From assembly GCF_031585635.1 (NCBI RefSeq), contig NZ_CP134195.1, positions 4,150,685 to 4,214,684 of the forward strand: a stretch of DNA of 64,000 bases. Reading direction: 5' to 3'. Positions 44,789-53,709 of this stretch are shown one piece after another. How positions within the stretch are numbered: position 1 is the stretch's first letter; every line of letters begins with the position of its first letter. The notes below the pieces were generated by a model. It saw only the letters and a program-made list of their open reading frames with translations. It was not told the DNA's origin and did no database searches. The stretch comes from Paraburkholderia sp. FT54. GTDB taxonomy: Bacteria > Pseudomonadota > Gammaproteobacteria > Burkholderiales > Burkholderiaceae. The translations under genes and the position numbers were made by a program.

Positions 44789-46215
44789 TGTCCGTTCCTG
44801 ATGGTCCACCTGCCGGTATTGCTGTCGATCGCGCCGCTCAGGCCATTACGGGCGAGGCGTTTCGCGAAATCGGGATCGAGCTTGACCTCCGGCTTGAAGT
44901 TCACGTCGAGCCGCCGGTCGTGATAATCGAGCGCGGCAATGCCGTTGACCGGCACCGGCGCCAGCGAGCGCGCGAGGCCGTCGGCGAGCACCAGAAAGTC
45001 GTCCGGCGACAGTTCGCCCGCCGCGACGCGCAACTGCTGCAACTGGCGCGCCATCTGGTCGGGCGCGTCGAGCACGACGGTCGTCTTGGGGAAGGTATTG
45101 AGCAGCAGTTCGGTCATCTGCGTGTTGATTGCGTCGCGTTGGCGCGCGAGCAGCAGCCACTGCACGTTCGCGCCGATGATCGCGATCACCAGCGCACCGA
45201 CCGCGAGCAACACCGGCAGACGCAGACGCCGCAGCGTCGCGCGGTCGAGCCGCCACGGCTGCGAGGCGAACTCGAATTGACACAGGTCGAAGCGGCACTC
45301 CAGCGCGCGCCGGGCGAGCTGCTCGAACGGCAACGGACTGGCGCCGTGAATGTGCGCTGCCAGCCGTGCCGGGCTATTTGCGGCGAGGCTCGGCTCGTTG
45401 CCGGGCACTTCGGTGAGCATGTGCAGCGAGACCGGCGCGGCCCCGGCGAGCGCGCCAAGCGTCGCGTTCACGGCGTTGGCCGGCACGGCCAGGCCTTCGC
45501 CTTGCACGCCGCGTGCGATCGCCAGTTCGACGCGCGGCACGCTTCTGTCGCCCGCGCTGTCCACGACGACGCCTTCGAGCAGCATGGCAGGCGCGGTCTG
45601 CACCACGGCGCCGAGCACGGCGGCCACCATCGGCACCGTGGCAGCGGCGCCGGGCGCCAGCACCGGCGCGATGCCCGGCAGCGACGTCGCCACGCCGGCC
45701 GCGCCCGCCATGGCCGGCTCACCGGCGTTCACTGTTTCCGCGACTTCGGCGGGCACATCGACATCGAGCGCGGCCGCCTGCGGGAGGCAACGCGTGACCG
45801 GCACCGCGCGCAAGCTGCGATGACCGGCGTTGGAAAACGATTCGCAGATAAAACGGAACCAGCCGCGGTCGATGATCGCCAGCAGCTGCCGCCCGCCCGC
45901 GAGCGGTTTCGGATCGACCGCAATGTGACAGGTCTGCGGGTCCTGGATCAGTTGATCCTCGACGATATTGGGCAACGCCTGACGCAGCCGCGGGCCGCGC
46001 AGCGGCGGCAGCGTGGCGGGCATCATCAGCAGGTCGCGCGCGGCGACCATCAGCACCGTGGTGGAGGCGCGCGGCAGCAGCGCGAGCGCTGACCGGCCGG
46101 CGCGCTGGGCGCGGCCCGACTTGTCGAGCAGCACGAACGGCAGCTCCGGCAATTGCCATTCCTGCGATGGCACCGCCGGATCACGCGGCGGCAGTAGAAC
46201 GATCAGCGTGCTCAA
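44785..46215 (-). CDS. gspL: Type II secretion protein GspL
   Basis: The 476-residue protein links the GspE ATPase to the inner-membrane platform. The N-terminal half is the cytoplasmic actin-like domain (MSTLIVLLPPRDPA, AARDLLMMPATLPPLRGPRL, RQALPNIVEDQLIQDP), followed by one transmembrane helix (about 320-340) and a periplasmic domain. An Ala/Val-rich insertion (about 150-215) enlarges the cytoplasmic domain. The start is a TTG at 46215; no ATG or GTG fits better. It lies 28 bp after gspK. Confidence 0.88.
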   Translation of the reverse strand: MSTLIVLLPPRDPAVPSQEWQLPELPFVLLDKSGRAQRAGRSALALLPRASTTVLMVAARDLLMMPATLPPLRGPRLRQALPNIVEDQLIQDPQTCHIAVDPKPLAGGRQLLAIIDRGWFRFICESFSNAGHRSLRAVPVTRCLPQAAALDVDVPAEVAETVNAGEPAMAGAAGVATSLPGIAPVLAPGAAATVPMVAAVLGAVVQTAPAMLLEGVVVDSAGDRSVPRVELAIARGVQGEGLAVPANAVNATLGALAGAAPVSLHMLTEVPGNEPSLAANSPARLAAHIHGASPLPFEQLARRALECRFDLCQFEFASQPWRLDRATLRRLRLPVLLAVGALVIAIIGANVQWLLLARQRDAINTQMTELLLNTFPKTTVVLDAPDQMARQLQQLRVAAGELSPDDFLVLADGLARSLAPVPVNGIAALDYHDRRLDVNFKPEVKLDPDFAKRLARNGLSGAIDSNTGRWTIRNGQ

Positions 46216-46243
46216 AGGCCACTCTCTCTGGGAAAGGCGTTAT

Positions 46244-47431
46244 TCATAGTTGGTCTTCTACTCGCACGATACGCGTAGTGTGAGTCAATGCGTCGCGATA
46301 GACGAGGGTCGTGCGGTCCACCTCGGCGCGTTCGTGCTGCACGCGGCCGTGGATCAGGAAGTAACTCGAGTTGACGTCGAGTTCGCTCGGATCGATCGAG
46401 ATCGATTGCACACCGGCGCCTTGCAACGCCAGTTGCACGTCGCCGACGTTATGGAAAAACACGGTCTGCCGCCGCGCCACGAAGGATTGCGCCGCCGACA
46501 CACTCATTCCCGGGATGACCGCCGCAATCACTTCCGCGGAGGCCGTGTTGACGTTGACCGCCGAGACGGTCGGCAGCACCGTAACGAAGGGCCGCAAGCG
46601 CGCGACCATCTCGGGCGTATAGCCGGGGATATCGAGCAGCGAGTCGACACTGGTCATCTGGATCGGCGGGTTGTCCGAACTGTCGTCGCCGTCTTCGATA
46701 CCGGGTTTGTCGGTGAAGCTGCCGCCGGTGGCGCCGCCCTGGATCTGCGGCGGGGTCGCGGTTGTGCCGTTCGTGGAGGTGATGGTCTGGAAACGGGTTG
46801 CCGATTGCACGAGGCTCGCGCGGACCTGGACTGCCGTGGCTTTTGCCAACTGGCCGCTTGCGCCAAGCGATATCAGTAGGCGCTGGTAGGCGCCGACCTG
46901 ATTCATGTCCAGTTGCAACACGCCTGGTGCCGGGCTCTCGACCAGATTTCTCAGGTTGAATTTCGCCTGGGCGTCTTCGATTGAACCGGATAGATAGGTT
47001 GCCGCGCCTTGCTCGGCTCTGACTTCGCCGATCTGCCCGAGGAAATCGGATAAGCGTGTTTTGGCGATGGGGACGCCCCATAGGCCACCTAAGTAGGTGA
47101 TGCCGGCGGAGGTGTCGCCTTCCGAGCGGAGGATCAGACGCGTCCAGTCCAGGGCGCCGCGTGCTACCCATTGGGCTTGGGAAAGGAGGCGCTGGTTTTC
47201 TATCCTTCGGATCTGGACCTGCTGGCGCCAGAGCATGCCTGAGACCAGGATCGCTGATAGTGCGACTACTAGTAGGGCGCTGATGATTGCTACGCCTTTT
47301 TGGGGTTTCTGGATTTTTTGTTTGTTGGCCTTTCCTTGAATTCTTGGTGGTCTATTAGCGTTGCCCCTGTGCGGGGCGGCACCTACTTTCTTTGCCGCGG
47401 CAAAGAAAGTAGGCAAAGAAAGCCGCTTCAC
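46244..47431 (-). CDS. gspK: Type II secretion minor pseudopilin GspK with altered 5' end
   Basis: GspK caps the pseudopilus with GspI and GspJ. The prepilin site and helix are clear (PQKGVAIISALLVVALSAIL, G at 47296-47294), followed by WRQQVQIRRIENQRLLSQAQ and the large globular domain with NVNTASAEVIAAVIPG. No ATG, GTG or TTG lies between this site and the inverted-repeat element upstream. The nearest in-frame starts, GTG 47431 or a TTG 15 bases later, lie inside that element and give a leader of about 45 residues instead of the usual 5-10. The frame stays open to 48043. Expression or leader processing may be altered. Confidence 0.75.
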   Translation of the reverse strand: MKRLSLPTFFAAAKKVGAAPHRGNANRPPRIQGKANKQKIQKPQKGVAIISALLVVALSAILVSGMLWRQQVQIRRIENQRLLSQAQWVARGALDWTRLILRSEGDTSAGITYLGGLWGVPIAKTRLSDFLGQIGEVRAEQGAATYLSGSIEDAQAKFNLRNLVESPAPGVLQLDMNQVGAYQRLLISLGASGQLAKATAVQVRASLVQSATRFQTITSTNGTTATPPQIQGGATGGSFTDKPGIEDGDDSSDNPPIQMTSVDSLLDIPGYTPEMVARLRPFVTVLPTVSAVNVNTASAEVIAAVIPGMSVSAAQSFVARRQTVFFHNVGDVQLALQGAGVQSISIDPSELDVNSSYFLIHGRVQHERAEVDRTTLVYRDALTHTTRIVRVEDQL

Positions 47432-47940
47432 ACCGCCAATGCTAAGCAAGTCCCCCGCACAGCCACGGTAGTGGATCATCTGGAATCCGTCACCCCGCAC
47501 ATTCAACGCCCGTGACAAGGCCGTCATACCTCCCGCCTCGCACTCCGTGCGCGCCGGAAGGGTGGGGCTCAAGACCCATGACTTCGTTTGGGCGTGGTGG
47601 GGGCCGTCGGCTTCGCCTCGGCGAGATGCCGAAGCGGATTGGAGAGATGGCGAGGTATCGCCAGGCGCCAGATAGGACCGACGGTTGTCTTGCTTGCCGC
47701 TCGGCGCGCGCAGCGCCGCCGGAACGGATGACTGCCTGGTCACTGGCGTGTGCTGTGCGAGGGATCGTTCGTTGATCGCACCACTACTGTGGCTGCGCGA
47801 GGGACCCGCTTGTACGTTAGCGGTTTGAAGCCGCTTTCTTTGCTTACTTTCTTTGCGGCGGCAAAGAAAGTAAGTGCCGCCCCGCACAGGGGCAACGCTA
47901 ATAGACCACCAAGAACTCAAGGAAAGGCCAACAAAAAAAT
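47312..47940. mobile_element. MITE-like element with long terminal inverted repeats between gspJ and gspK
   Basis: About 115 bp at 47322-47432 recur inverted at about 47825-47938 with high identity; weaker similarity (CACAGCCACGGTAGTGG type) extends inward. Each terminus contains a large palindrome: a perfect 32-bp one at 47382-47413 and an imperfect one at 47843-47874. The 400-bp core has no transposase, so the element is non-autonomous. From memory, similar CTTTCTTTGC/GCAAAGAAAG palindromes are frequent in Paraburkholderia genomes. It separates gspJ from gspK, which are normally adjacent. Confidence 0.85.
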
Positions 47941-47984
47941 CCCCCCCCCACCCCCGTCGGAACGACAAAAAAGAGAACCTCATT

Positions 47985-48662
47985 TCACTCTCCGACGAGA
48001 AAAACCCGAGTAACAGGCCGCGCGAGGGACGTCGCCCCCACACTCACCTGCAGCCCCGTCACAGACCGCGGCAGCGGCGCATTCCCAAGCTGGGGCACCT
48101 TAAGATTATTGTCCGCCTCGGTAATGGCACTCTGCACATCACTCATCTGCGTAGTCCACCCCACCTTAGGTACATAAACCTGCGCAGAAATAGACCCAAC
48201 GCCGCCCATCAACGGCACTCCACTCCACCCCTCACCTTCACCGCCGTGCAGCGCCCCCTGCAATTCCTCGATAGTCCCGAGCGGCGGCGACGCATACCGG
48301 GTCACGCGTCCATCGGACACCCGATACCGCACCACCTGCAACCGCGGCGCGGCGCCAGGCAAGTTCATCTGCCGCACGATCTGCAACACGCTGCCGGACA
48401 CCGACACAGCCGCCTGCCCAGCCTCGTCGTCGGATGCGGCCTGGCGCGCGTCGATCCGCATCTGGTCGAACAGCTGCGCGAAGACGCGCTCGTCTTCCAT
48501 GGCGTTCGTGATGGTCTGCCGGCCGCGAATGATCTGGTCGAGCCCGCGCCACGACAGCACGGCAATCACCGCCAGAATTGCGATCGCCACCAGCAATTCG
48601 ATCAGCGTGAAACCACGCGCGCCCGATCGGCGGCGGCGCTCAGAGCGAACGGTTGTTTTCAT
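47985..48662 (-). CDS. gspJ: Type II secretion minor pseudopilin GspJ
   Basis: The 225-residue prepilin has a cleavable basic leader and the type IV pilin-like helix RGFTLIELLVAIAILAVIAV (G-F cleavage, E at +5), then a globular domain with WRGLDQIIRGRQTITNAMED. It forms the pseudopilus tip with GspI and GspK. The start at 48662 overlaps the gspI 3' end by 23 bp. Immediately downstream comes a C/G homopolymer tract (47941-47949) and the inverted-repeat element. Confidence 0.92.
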   Translation of the reverse strand: MKTTVRSERRRRSGARGFTLIELLVAIAILAVIAVLSWRGLDQIIRGRQTITNAMEDERVFAQLFDQMRIDARQAASDDEAGQAAVSVSGSVLQIVRQMNLPGAAPRLQVVRYRVSDGRVTRYASPPLGTIEELQGALHGGEGEGWSGVPLMGGVGSISAQVYVPKVGWTTQMSDVQSAITEADNNLKVPQLGNAPLPRSVTGLQVSVGATSLARPVTRVFLVGE

Positions 48663-49056
48663 TCGCGACCACCGTCACCATCTGAGCCAGATTGCCGGAC
48701 TCGCCGGGCATCGTCACCATCACTTCCACTCGACGAAACACCGGATTCGGCGTAGCCGTCACATGCTCCGTACAGATCAACTGCAAGTTGCCCTGCGAAC
48801 AATCGAAACTCGTCGAACCGACGTTCGGCCAGGCATGCGTCAGATGCAATTGCGCCAACGTATTGTCCGCGCTCCAGCCCGCCAGCAAGCGGCGATGCAG
48901 ATCGGCCTCGCCGCTCGCGAGACTCCCCACCGCGCGCAACGAGGCCGCCAGCGCCACCGCGATGATCGCCAGCGCCACCAGCACTTCGATCATCGTAAAA
49001 CCACGCTGCGCGCCATGAACCGTTTCGCGAGCCGCCATGCTCCTGCAACGACGCAT
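48640..49056 (-). CDS. gspI: Type II secretion minor pseudopilin GspI
   Basis: The 138-residue prepilin has cleavage motif RGFTMIEVLVALAIIAVALA and a short C-terminal domain (AWPNVGSTSFDCSQGNLQLIC with two cysteines). It initiates tip assembly with GspJ and GspK. The ATG at 49056 follows the gspH stop directly, with GAGGTG as ribosome binding site; a second in-frame ATG at 49038 would also serve. Confidence 0.9.
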   Translation of the reverse strand: MRRCRSMAARETVHGAQRGFTMIEVLVALAIIAVALAASLRAVGSLASGEADLHRRLLAGWSADNTLAQLHLTHAWPNVGSTSFDCSQGNLQLICTEHVTATPNPVFRRVEVMVTMPGESGNLAQMVTVVANENNRSL

Positions 49057-49057
49057 C

Positions 49058-49651
49058 TCAGTGCACCTCATAGCGGCCATTGCCGGTGCCGACGATCGTC
49101 GCGCTCCCGGCTGCCGAAAACAGCGTGATCTGCACGGACACGTCGATCGCCTCGGTGCCGAATACGATACGGCTGGGCTGTGCATCCGAACCTGGATAGC
49201 TGATGCTCACGCCGGTCACGCCGCCTTCCCAGCGACGCGGCCCAAGCAGATCGTCACGCAATGGACGCCAGCCGTCTTCGGTACGCAAGTCGAAACGAAA
49301 GCCGTCTTCGAGGGGTTGCCATGCAATCGGCCGCGCGCGCACCTGCGCTTCGTCACCGGCCGATTCGAACAGCAGCGCCAGACGCTGCGCTTCTTCGTTC
49401 AGATCGGTGCGCGGATTGCGTGTCATCGTCAACGCGGTCAAAGACACCAGCAAACCGACAATCACCAGCACCACCATCATTTCCAGCAGCGTGAAACCCG
49501 CCGCGCGTTTGCCGCCGACGCGCGTGCCCGCATCACCCGAGCGGCGCACGCCATGAAGGCGCGCGCCGGCCCACGCCGCGCGCGGCAACAAAGCCGCACG
49601 CGGCGTGTCCACACGGGACTTGCAAGGGGACAATCGGATAGTGCCGGCCAC
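49058..49651 (-). CDS. gspH: Type II secretion minor pseudopilin GspH
   Basis: The prepilin carries AAGFTLLEMMVVLVIVGLLV and a GspH-type globular domain (FESAGDEAQVRARPIAWQP). With the GTG at 49651 it has 197 residues and an unusually long 51-residue leader. A GTG at 49549 would give 163 residues and a leader of about 17, closer to the family norm. I report the full frame, but consider the shorter start likely. Confidence 0.85.
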   Translation of the reverse strand: MAGTIRLSPCKSRVDTPRAALLPRAAWAGARLHGVRRSGDAGTRVGGKRAAGFTLLEMMVVLVIVGLLVSLTALTMTRNPRTDLNEEAQRLALLFESAGDEAQVRARPIAWQPLEDGFRFDLRTEDGWRPLRDDLLGPRRWEGGVTGVSISYPGSDAQPSRIVFGTEAIDVSVQITLFSAAGSATIVGTGNGRYEVH

Positions 49652-49742
49652 GAACGATCAACTCAAAATCAAACACTGCATCGACAGGAACGCGTGGGGT
49701 TCAATACCGCCGCGCGCATGAAAATCACCGACGCTCAAGCGC

Positions 49743-50207
49743 CTACTGCCACGAGCCGACGTCGGCGTCATTGCCTTCGCCGCCCGCCTTGCCGTCCGCG
49801 CCGTAGCTGAACACGTCGATCTCGCCGTGCACACCCGGATTCAGATACTGGTAGGCATTGCCCCACGGATCATTCGGCAGACGCTCGAGGTAGCCACCGT
49901 CTTTCCAGTTGTTCGGCACAGGGTCCGTGCTCGGCTTTTCGGTGAGCGAACGCAGGCCTTGCTCCTGCGTCGGATAGCGGCCGTTGTCGAGGCGGTAGAG
50001 CTTCAACGCCTGCATGACCGTGCCGATGTCCTGCTTGGCGGCGACACGGCGCGCTTCGTCGGGGCGGCTCATGATCTTCGGCACGATCAACGCGGCCAGA
50101 ATGCCCAGAATCGCGATCACGACCATGATTTCGATCAGCGTGAAACCGCGTTGACGGCGGCTGCGCGGACCCGCGATGTCATGACGGCGAGTGGTCGACA
50201 GTTGCAT
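49743..50207 (-). CDS. gspG: Type II secretion major pseudopilin GspG
   Basis: The 154-residue major pseudopilin has leader MQLSTTRRHDIAGPRSRRQR, cleavage at G-F in GFTLIEIMVVIAILGILAAL, and the calcium-binding C-terminal region (LPNDPWGNAYQYLNPG, DVFSYGADGKAGGEGNDADV). It polymerises into the piston that pushes substrates through GspD. It is the first gene of the gspG-N run and is divergent from gspC, with 226 bp between them. Confidence 0.95.
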   Translation of the reverse strand: MQLSTTRRHDIAGPRSRRQRGFTLIEIMVVIAILGILAALIVPKIMSRPDEARRVAAKQDIGTVMQALKLYRLDNGRYPTQEQGLRSLTEKPSTDPVPNNWKDGGYLERLPNDPWGNAYQYLNPGVHGEIDVFSYGADGKAGGEGNDADVGSWQ

Positions 50208-50325
50208 AGCTTGCTACCTCTTTTCAGGTGAAATTTTTGACTGGCCGGGATTCGCGCTTCAGCGATCAGGGTGCCATTGAACACGCCCGGCCGGTCATTT
50301 TAATGTCATGCTGTTGAAGGGCCCT

Positions 50326-50392
50326 GCGAAAACGCCGGGCCGCTCCAAGTTTGCTCAGCCCCTCGCGGGCCCGGGGCGAAACGCCAGGTTAG
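50326..50392 (+). promoter_or_regulatory. Structured leader motif upstream of gspC (copy A)
   Basis: This matches the element before mnmC (copy B, 59281-59350) over about 65 bp. In both copies GNGAAAAC is followed exactly 23 bases later by GTTTNCTC, and CGCCGGGCC is followed by a complementary GGCC-type arm 35-37 bases on. Here the arms are 50326-50333/50349-50356 and 50333-50341/50368-50376. It lies 42 bp before the gspC ATG, on the same strand as the gene. Confidence 0.6.
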
Positions 50393-50433
50393 AAGCGCTT
50401 CAGTCCCACGCAATTTTCACAATAGTCCGTACA

Positions 50434-50856
50434 ATGATGCGCATGAACGCCATCCAAATCCGCCTTCTGTCGCTCGCACTGTTCGCCGTGTTCTGCGCGA
50501 CCCTGACCTACTGGGTCATCACGCTCAGCACGATGTCCGGTGCGCCGTTGCCCGCCGCCGCCGCGCATGCGCAGATCTCGACCGACCAGGCTGCCACGCT
50601 GTTCGGCGGCCAGCTCACGCGCAACGCCAACCAGGACGTGCGACTGTTCGGCATCCTCGCTTTGCGGGAAGGCGCCGCGGCCATCGTCAGCGTGGGCGGC
50701 GAACCGCCGCATGCCGTGTCGCTCGGCAGCGCGCTGATGCAAGGCACCAAACTCTCCGAAGTCCGCGCCCGCTCGATCATCATCGACCGCAATGGCGCGC
50801 ATTCCGAAGTGTTCCTGCCGGCCAACCCCGCGGGTCCGACGATCTACGTGCGCTAA
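50434..50856 (+). CDS. gspC: Short GspC-like type II secretion protein
   Basis: The 140-residue protein has an N-terminal transmembrane helix (LLSLALFAVFCATLTYWVITL) and a homology-region domain (ATLFGGQLTRNANQDVRLFG, VSLGSALMQGTKLSEVRARS). It ends at FLPANPAGPTIYVR without the PDZ or coiled-coil domain of classical GspC. It would connect the inner-membrane platform to GspD. It is the only plus-strand gene in the cluster. Starts at 50434, 50437 and 50443 are all possible. Confidence 0.85.
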   Translation: MMRMNAIQIRLLSLALFAVFCATLTYWVITLSTMSGAPLPAAAAHAQISTDQAATLFGGQLTRNANQDVRLFGILALREGAAAIVSVGGEPPHAVSLGSALMQGTKLSEVRARSIIIDRNGAHSEVFLPANPAGPTIYVR

Positions 50857-50930
50857 AGCCAGCGCTTCGCTTCAACTGCATGCGCGGTGACCGCAACGGT
50901 CATCGCGCATGCAAGCCTCTCTCTCCGGCC

Positions 50931-52148
50931 TTACTGCACCAGGTTGTTCAATTCGATGATCGGCAGCATCACCGCCAGCACGATCACCAGCACCACGCCC
51001 CCCATCGCCAGAATCAGCAACGGCTCCAGCAGACTCGTCAGGAACATCGTGCGGCGTTCCAGCTCGCGCGCTTCGCCGTCGGCGGCGCGGTCGAGCATGG
51101 TGGTCACGTCGCCAGTCGCTTCGCCCGAACGGATCAGGTGAACCAGCACGGGCGGAAACGTCTTCGTATTGCCGAGCGCGCGTGACAGCGACGTGCCTTC
51201 GCGCACGCGCACGATCGCATCGTCGATGTTCTCGCGCATCGCGTTGTTGCTGAGCGTTTCGGCGGCGGCTTGCAGCGCGCGCAGAATCGGCACGCCCGCC
51301 GCGGTGAGAATGCCGAGCGTGCTGGCAAAGCGCACGGTGTTATAGCCGCGCACGAGGTTGCCGAGCAGCGGGGCAGTGAGCAGCCAACGGTCGAACGCGA
51401 GGCGCGGGCCGGGCTGCTTGAGAATCGAGCGCACCAGATACACCAGCACGGCCACGCCGATCAGCATCGCCCACCACCAGTGCCGCACGAACCCGGACAG
51501 CGCCATCATCATGATGGTGAGGAAGGGCAGTTGCTGCTTGGTGCTGGCGAATACGTTCACGACTTGCGGCACCACGTAGCTCAACAGAAACGTGACGATG
51601 CCGAAGGCGATCAGCGTGACGATAGCCGGGTACGTGAACGCGAGCACGATCTTCTGCTTCAGCGCGTTGCGTTGCTCGATGTAGTCGGCGAGCCGCGACA
51701 GCACAAGACCAAGTTTGCCGGTATGTTCGCCGGCCGCGACCAGCGCGCGGTAGATCTCGGGAAAGTCTTTCGGATGCTGCGTCAGCGCATTGGCCAGCGA
51801 ATGACCGCCGAGCACTTCCGCACGAATCGACGCCATCAGTTCGCGAATGTAGTCGCGCTCCGATTGCTCGGTCAGCACGGCGAGCGCTTCGTCGAGCGGT
51901 AAGCCCGCAATCAGCAGACTGGCGAGCTGGCGCGTCAGGATGGCCTGCTCGCGTTGCGACAAACGCCGCCCCAGCGACAGCCGTTGATTGCGCTCGCCGC
52001 GCGTGCGCGAGGCCGCCGGTTCGACGACGAGCGGCGTCAGTCCCTGCGAACGCAGATTGGTGCGCGCGCCGCGCGCGCTGTCCGCGTCGAGCACGCCTTT
52101 TTGCGCCTTGCCCGCCGCGTCGATCGCTTCGAAACGAAATGCCGGCAT
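50931..52148 (-). CDS. gspF: Type II secretion platform protein GspF
   Basis: This 405-residue polytopic inner-membrane protein of the PilC/GspF family has two homologous cytoplasmic domains (GHSLANALTQHPKDFPEIYR, VREGTSLSRALGNTKTFPP) and three transmembrane segments, including the C-terminal LLEPLLILAMGGVVLVIVLA. It begins MPAFRFEAIDAAGKAQKG, typical of GspF. It starts 4 bp after the gspE stop in the gspD-E-F operon. Confidence 0.95.
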   Translation of the reverse strand: MPAFRFEAIDAAGKAQKGVLDADSARGARTNLRSQGLTPLVVEPAASRTRGERNQRLSLGRRLSQREQAILTRQLASLLIAGLPLDEALAVLTEQSERDYIRELMASIRAEVLGGHSLANALTQHPKDFPEIYRALVAAGEHTGKLGLVLSRLADYIEQRNALKQKIVLAFTYPAIVTLIAFGIVTFLLSYVVPQVVNVFASTKQQLPFLTIMMMALSGFVRHWWWAMLIGVAVLVYLVRSILKQPGPRLAFDRWLLTAPLLGNLVRGYNTVRFASTLGILTAAGVPILRALQAAAETLSNNAMRENIDDAIVRVREGTSLSRALGNTKTFPPVLVHLIRSGEATGDVTTMLDRAADGEARELERRTMFLTSLLEPLLILAMGGVVLVIVLAVMLPIIELNNLVQ

Positions 52149-52152
52149 GCGC

Positions 52153-53709
52153 TTATGCTCCGCCCGTGACGCGGATCACTTCTTCGAGCGATGTCAGCCC
52201 GGAGGCGAGCCAGCGGTCCGCATCCTCACGCAGCGTGCGCATGCCTTGCGCACGACCGGCGGTGAGGATTTCCGCATCGGCCGCATTGCGGTGAACCAGC
52301 GTACGGATGTTGTCGTCGATCAGCAGCAGTTCGTAGACGCCGCGGCGCCCCGCATAACCGGAATGGCCGCACCGGTCGCAACCCACCGGATGCCAGCGCA
52401 CGCTGCCGTCTTCTTCGATACGTTCCTCGCGGCACACCGGGCACAGGCGCCGCACGAGCCGCTGCGCCAGCACGCCGAGCAGCGACGACGCCAGCAGATA
52501 CGGTTCCACGCCCATGTCGGTCAGACGTGTCACGGCGGATGCCGCGTCGTTGGTGTGCAGCGTGGCCAGCACGAGGTGGCCCGTCAGCGACGCCTGCACC
52601 GCAATCTGCGCGGTTTCCAGGTCGCGGATTTCACCGATCATGATGACGTCCGGGTCCTGCCGCAGAATCGAGCGCAGCGCCCGCGCGAAGGTCATGCCGA
52701 TCCGTTCGTTGACCTGCGTCTGGCCGATGCCCGACAGGTCGTATTCAATCGGGTCTTCGACCGTCATGATGTTGGTGGTCGCGGTTTCGAGCCGCGACAT
52801 CGCCGCATACAGCGTGGTCGTTTTACCGGAGCCGGTCGGCCCGGTCACCAGCACGATGCCGTGCGGCCTGCCGATCAGCTTGTCGAACTTGCCGAGCGTA
52901 TCCGGCGCCATGCCGAGCGCTTCGAGGTTCAGGCGCGACGCATCTTTTTCCAGCAGACGCAGCACCGCGCGTTCGCCGTGACCGGTCGGCAGCGTCGAGA
53001 CGCGCACGTCGACCGGGCGGCCGCCCACGCGCAGCGTGATACGGCCGTCCTGCGGCAGACGTTTTTCGGCGATGTCGAGTTGCGCCATGATCTTGATCCG
53101 CGAGATCAGCGCACCGTGCAGCGCTTTCTTCGGCCGCACGACATCGCGCAGCGTGCCGTCGACGCGAAAGCGCACCACGGAAGAAGTCTCAAACGGCTCG
53201 ATATGAATATCCGACGCCTGCTCGCGCGCCGCTTGCGTGAGCAGCGCGTTGATCATGCGGATGATCGGCGCGTCGTCTTCCGACTCCAGCAGATCCTCCA
53301 CCTCGGGAATGTCCTGCATCAGGCGCGAGAGATCGACCTCGCCTTCCACTTCGCCGACCACCTGCGCAGCGCTGCCGTCCTGGCGCGCATAGGCCTGGTT
53401 GATCGCCTGCGTGAGCTCGTCGGCGGGCACACGTACGATCGACACGGCCCCGAAGTTGCGCGCCACTTCGGAAAGCGCGGCGTCGCTCGTGCGTTCGCTG
53501 ATCCAGACTTCGAGGCTGTCGGCATGCTGATGCGCGACCAGAATCTGGCCGGCACGGGCAAAGCCATAGGGCACGAGCCGCGCGGCGATGCCCGAAGGCG
53601 CCTCGCGCCCGGCATGCTCCGTCACACCTGCGGGCGACATCGCCGCGGCTTGTGTCGCGGCACCGGCTCGCGTAGCAGACGCTGACGGCGGCGTGGACGG
53701 TGTGCTCAC
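52153..53709 (-). CDS. gspE: Type II secretion ATPase GspE
   Basis: This 518-residue cytoplasmic ATPase drives pseudopilus assembly. Motifs are Walker A GPTGSGKTTTLY, Asp box and Walker B (RSILRQDPDVIMIGEIRD), His box LATLHTNDA and a zinc tetracysteine (CPVCREE then CDRCGHSGY). The first 40 residues are Ser/Ala/Thr-rich. The GTG at 53709 overlaps the gspD stop (GTGA), so translation is coupled to the secretin gene. Confidence 0.95.
   Translation of the reverse strand: MSTPSTPPSASATRAGAATQAAAMSPAGVTEHAGREAPSGIAARLVPYGFARAGQILVAHQHADSLEVWISERTSDAALSEVARNFGAVSIVRVPADELTQAINQAYARQDGSAAQVVGEVEGEVDLSRLMQDIPEVEDLLESEDDAPIIRMINALLTQAAREQASDIHIEPFETSSVVRFRVDGTLRDVVRPKKALHGALISRIKIMAQLDIAEKRLPQDGRITLRVGGRPVDVRVSTLPTGHGERAVLRLLEKDASRLNLEALGMAPDTLGKFDKLIGRPHGIVLVTGPTGSGKTTTLYAAMSRLETATTNIMTVEDPIEYDLSGIGQTQVNERIGMTFARALRSILRQDPDVIMIGEIRDLETAQIAVQASLTGHLVLATLHTNDAASAVTRLTDMGVEPYLLASSLLGVLAQRLVRRLCPVCREERIEEDGSVRWHPVGCDRCGHSGYAGRRGVYELLLIDDNIRTLVHRNAADAEILTAGRAQGMRTLREDADRWLASGLTSLEEVIRVTGGA

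Noticed and set aside
47431..48043. Extension of GspK to a 599-residue protein through the inverted-repeat element and into gspJ
   Set aside because: The extra sequence is element DNA and would overlap gspJ; only the open frame, not a real domain, supports it.
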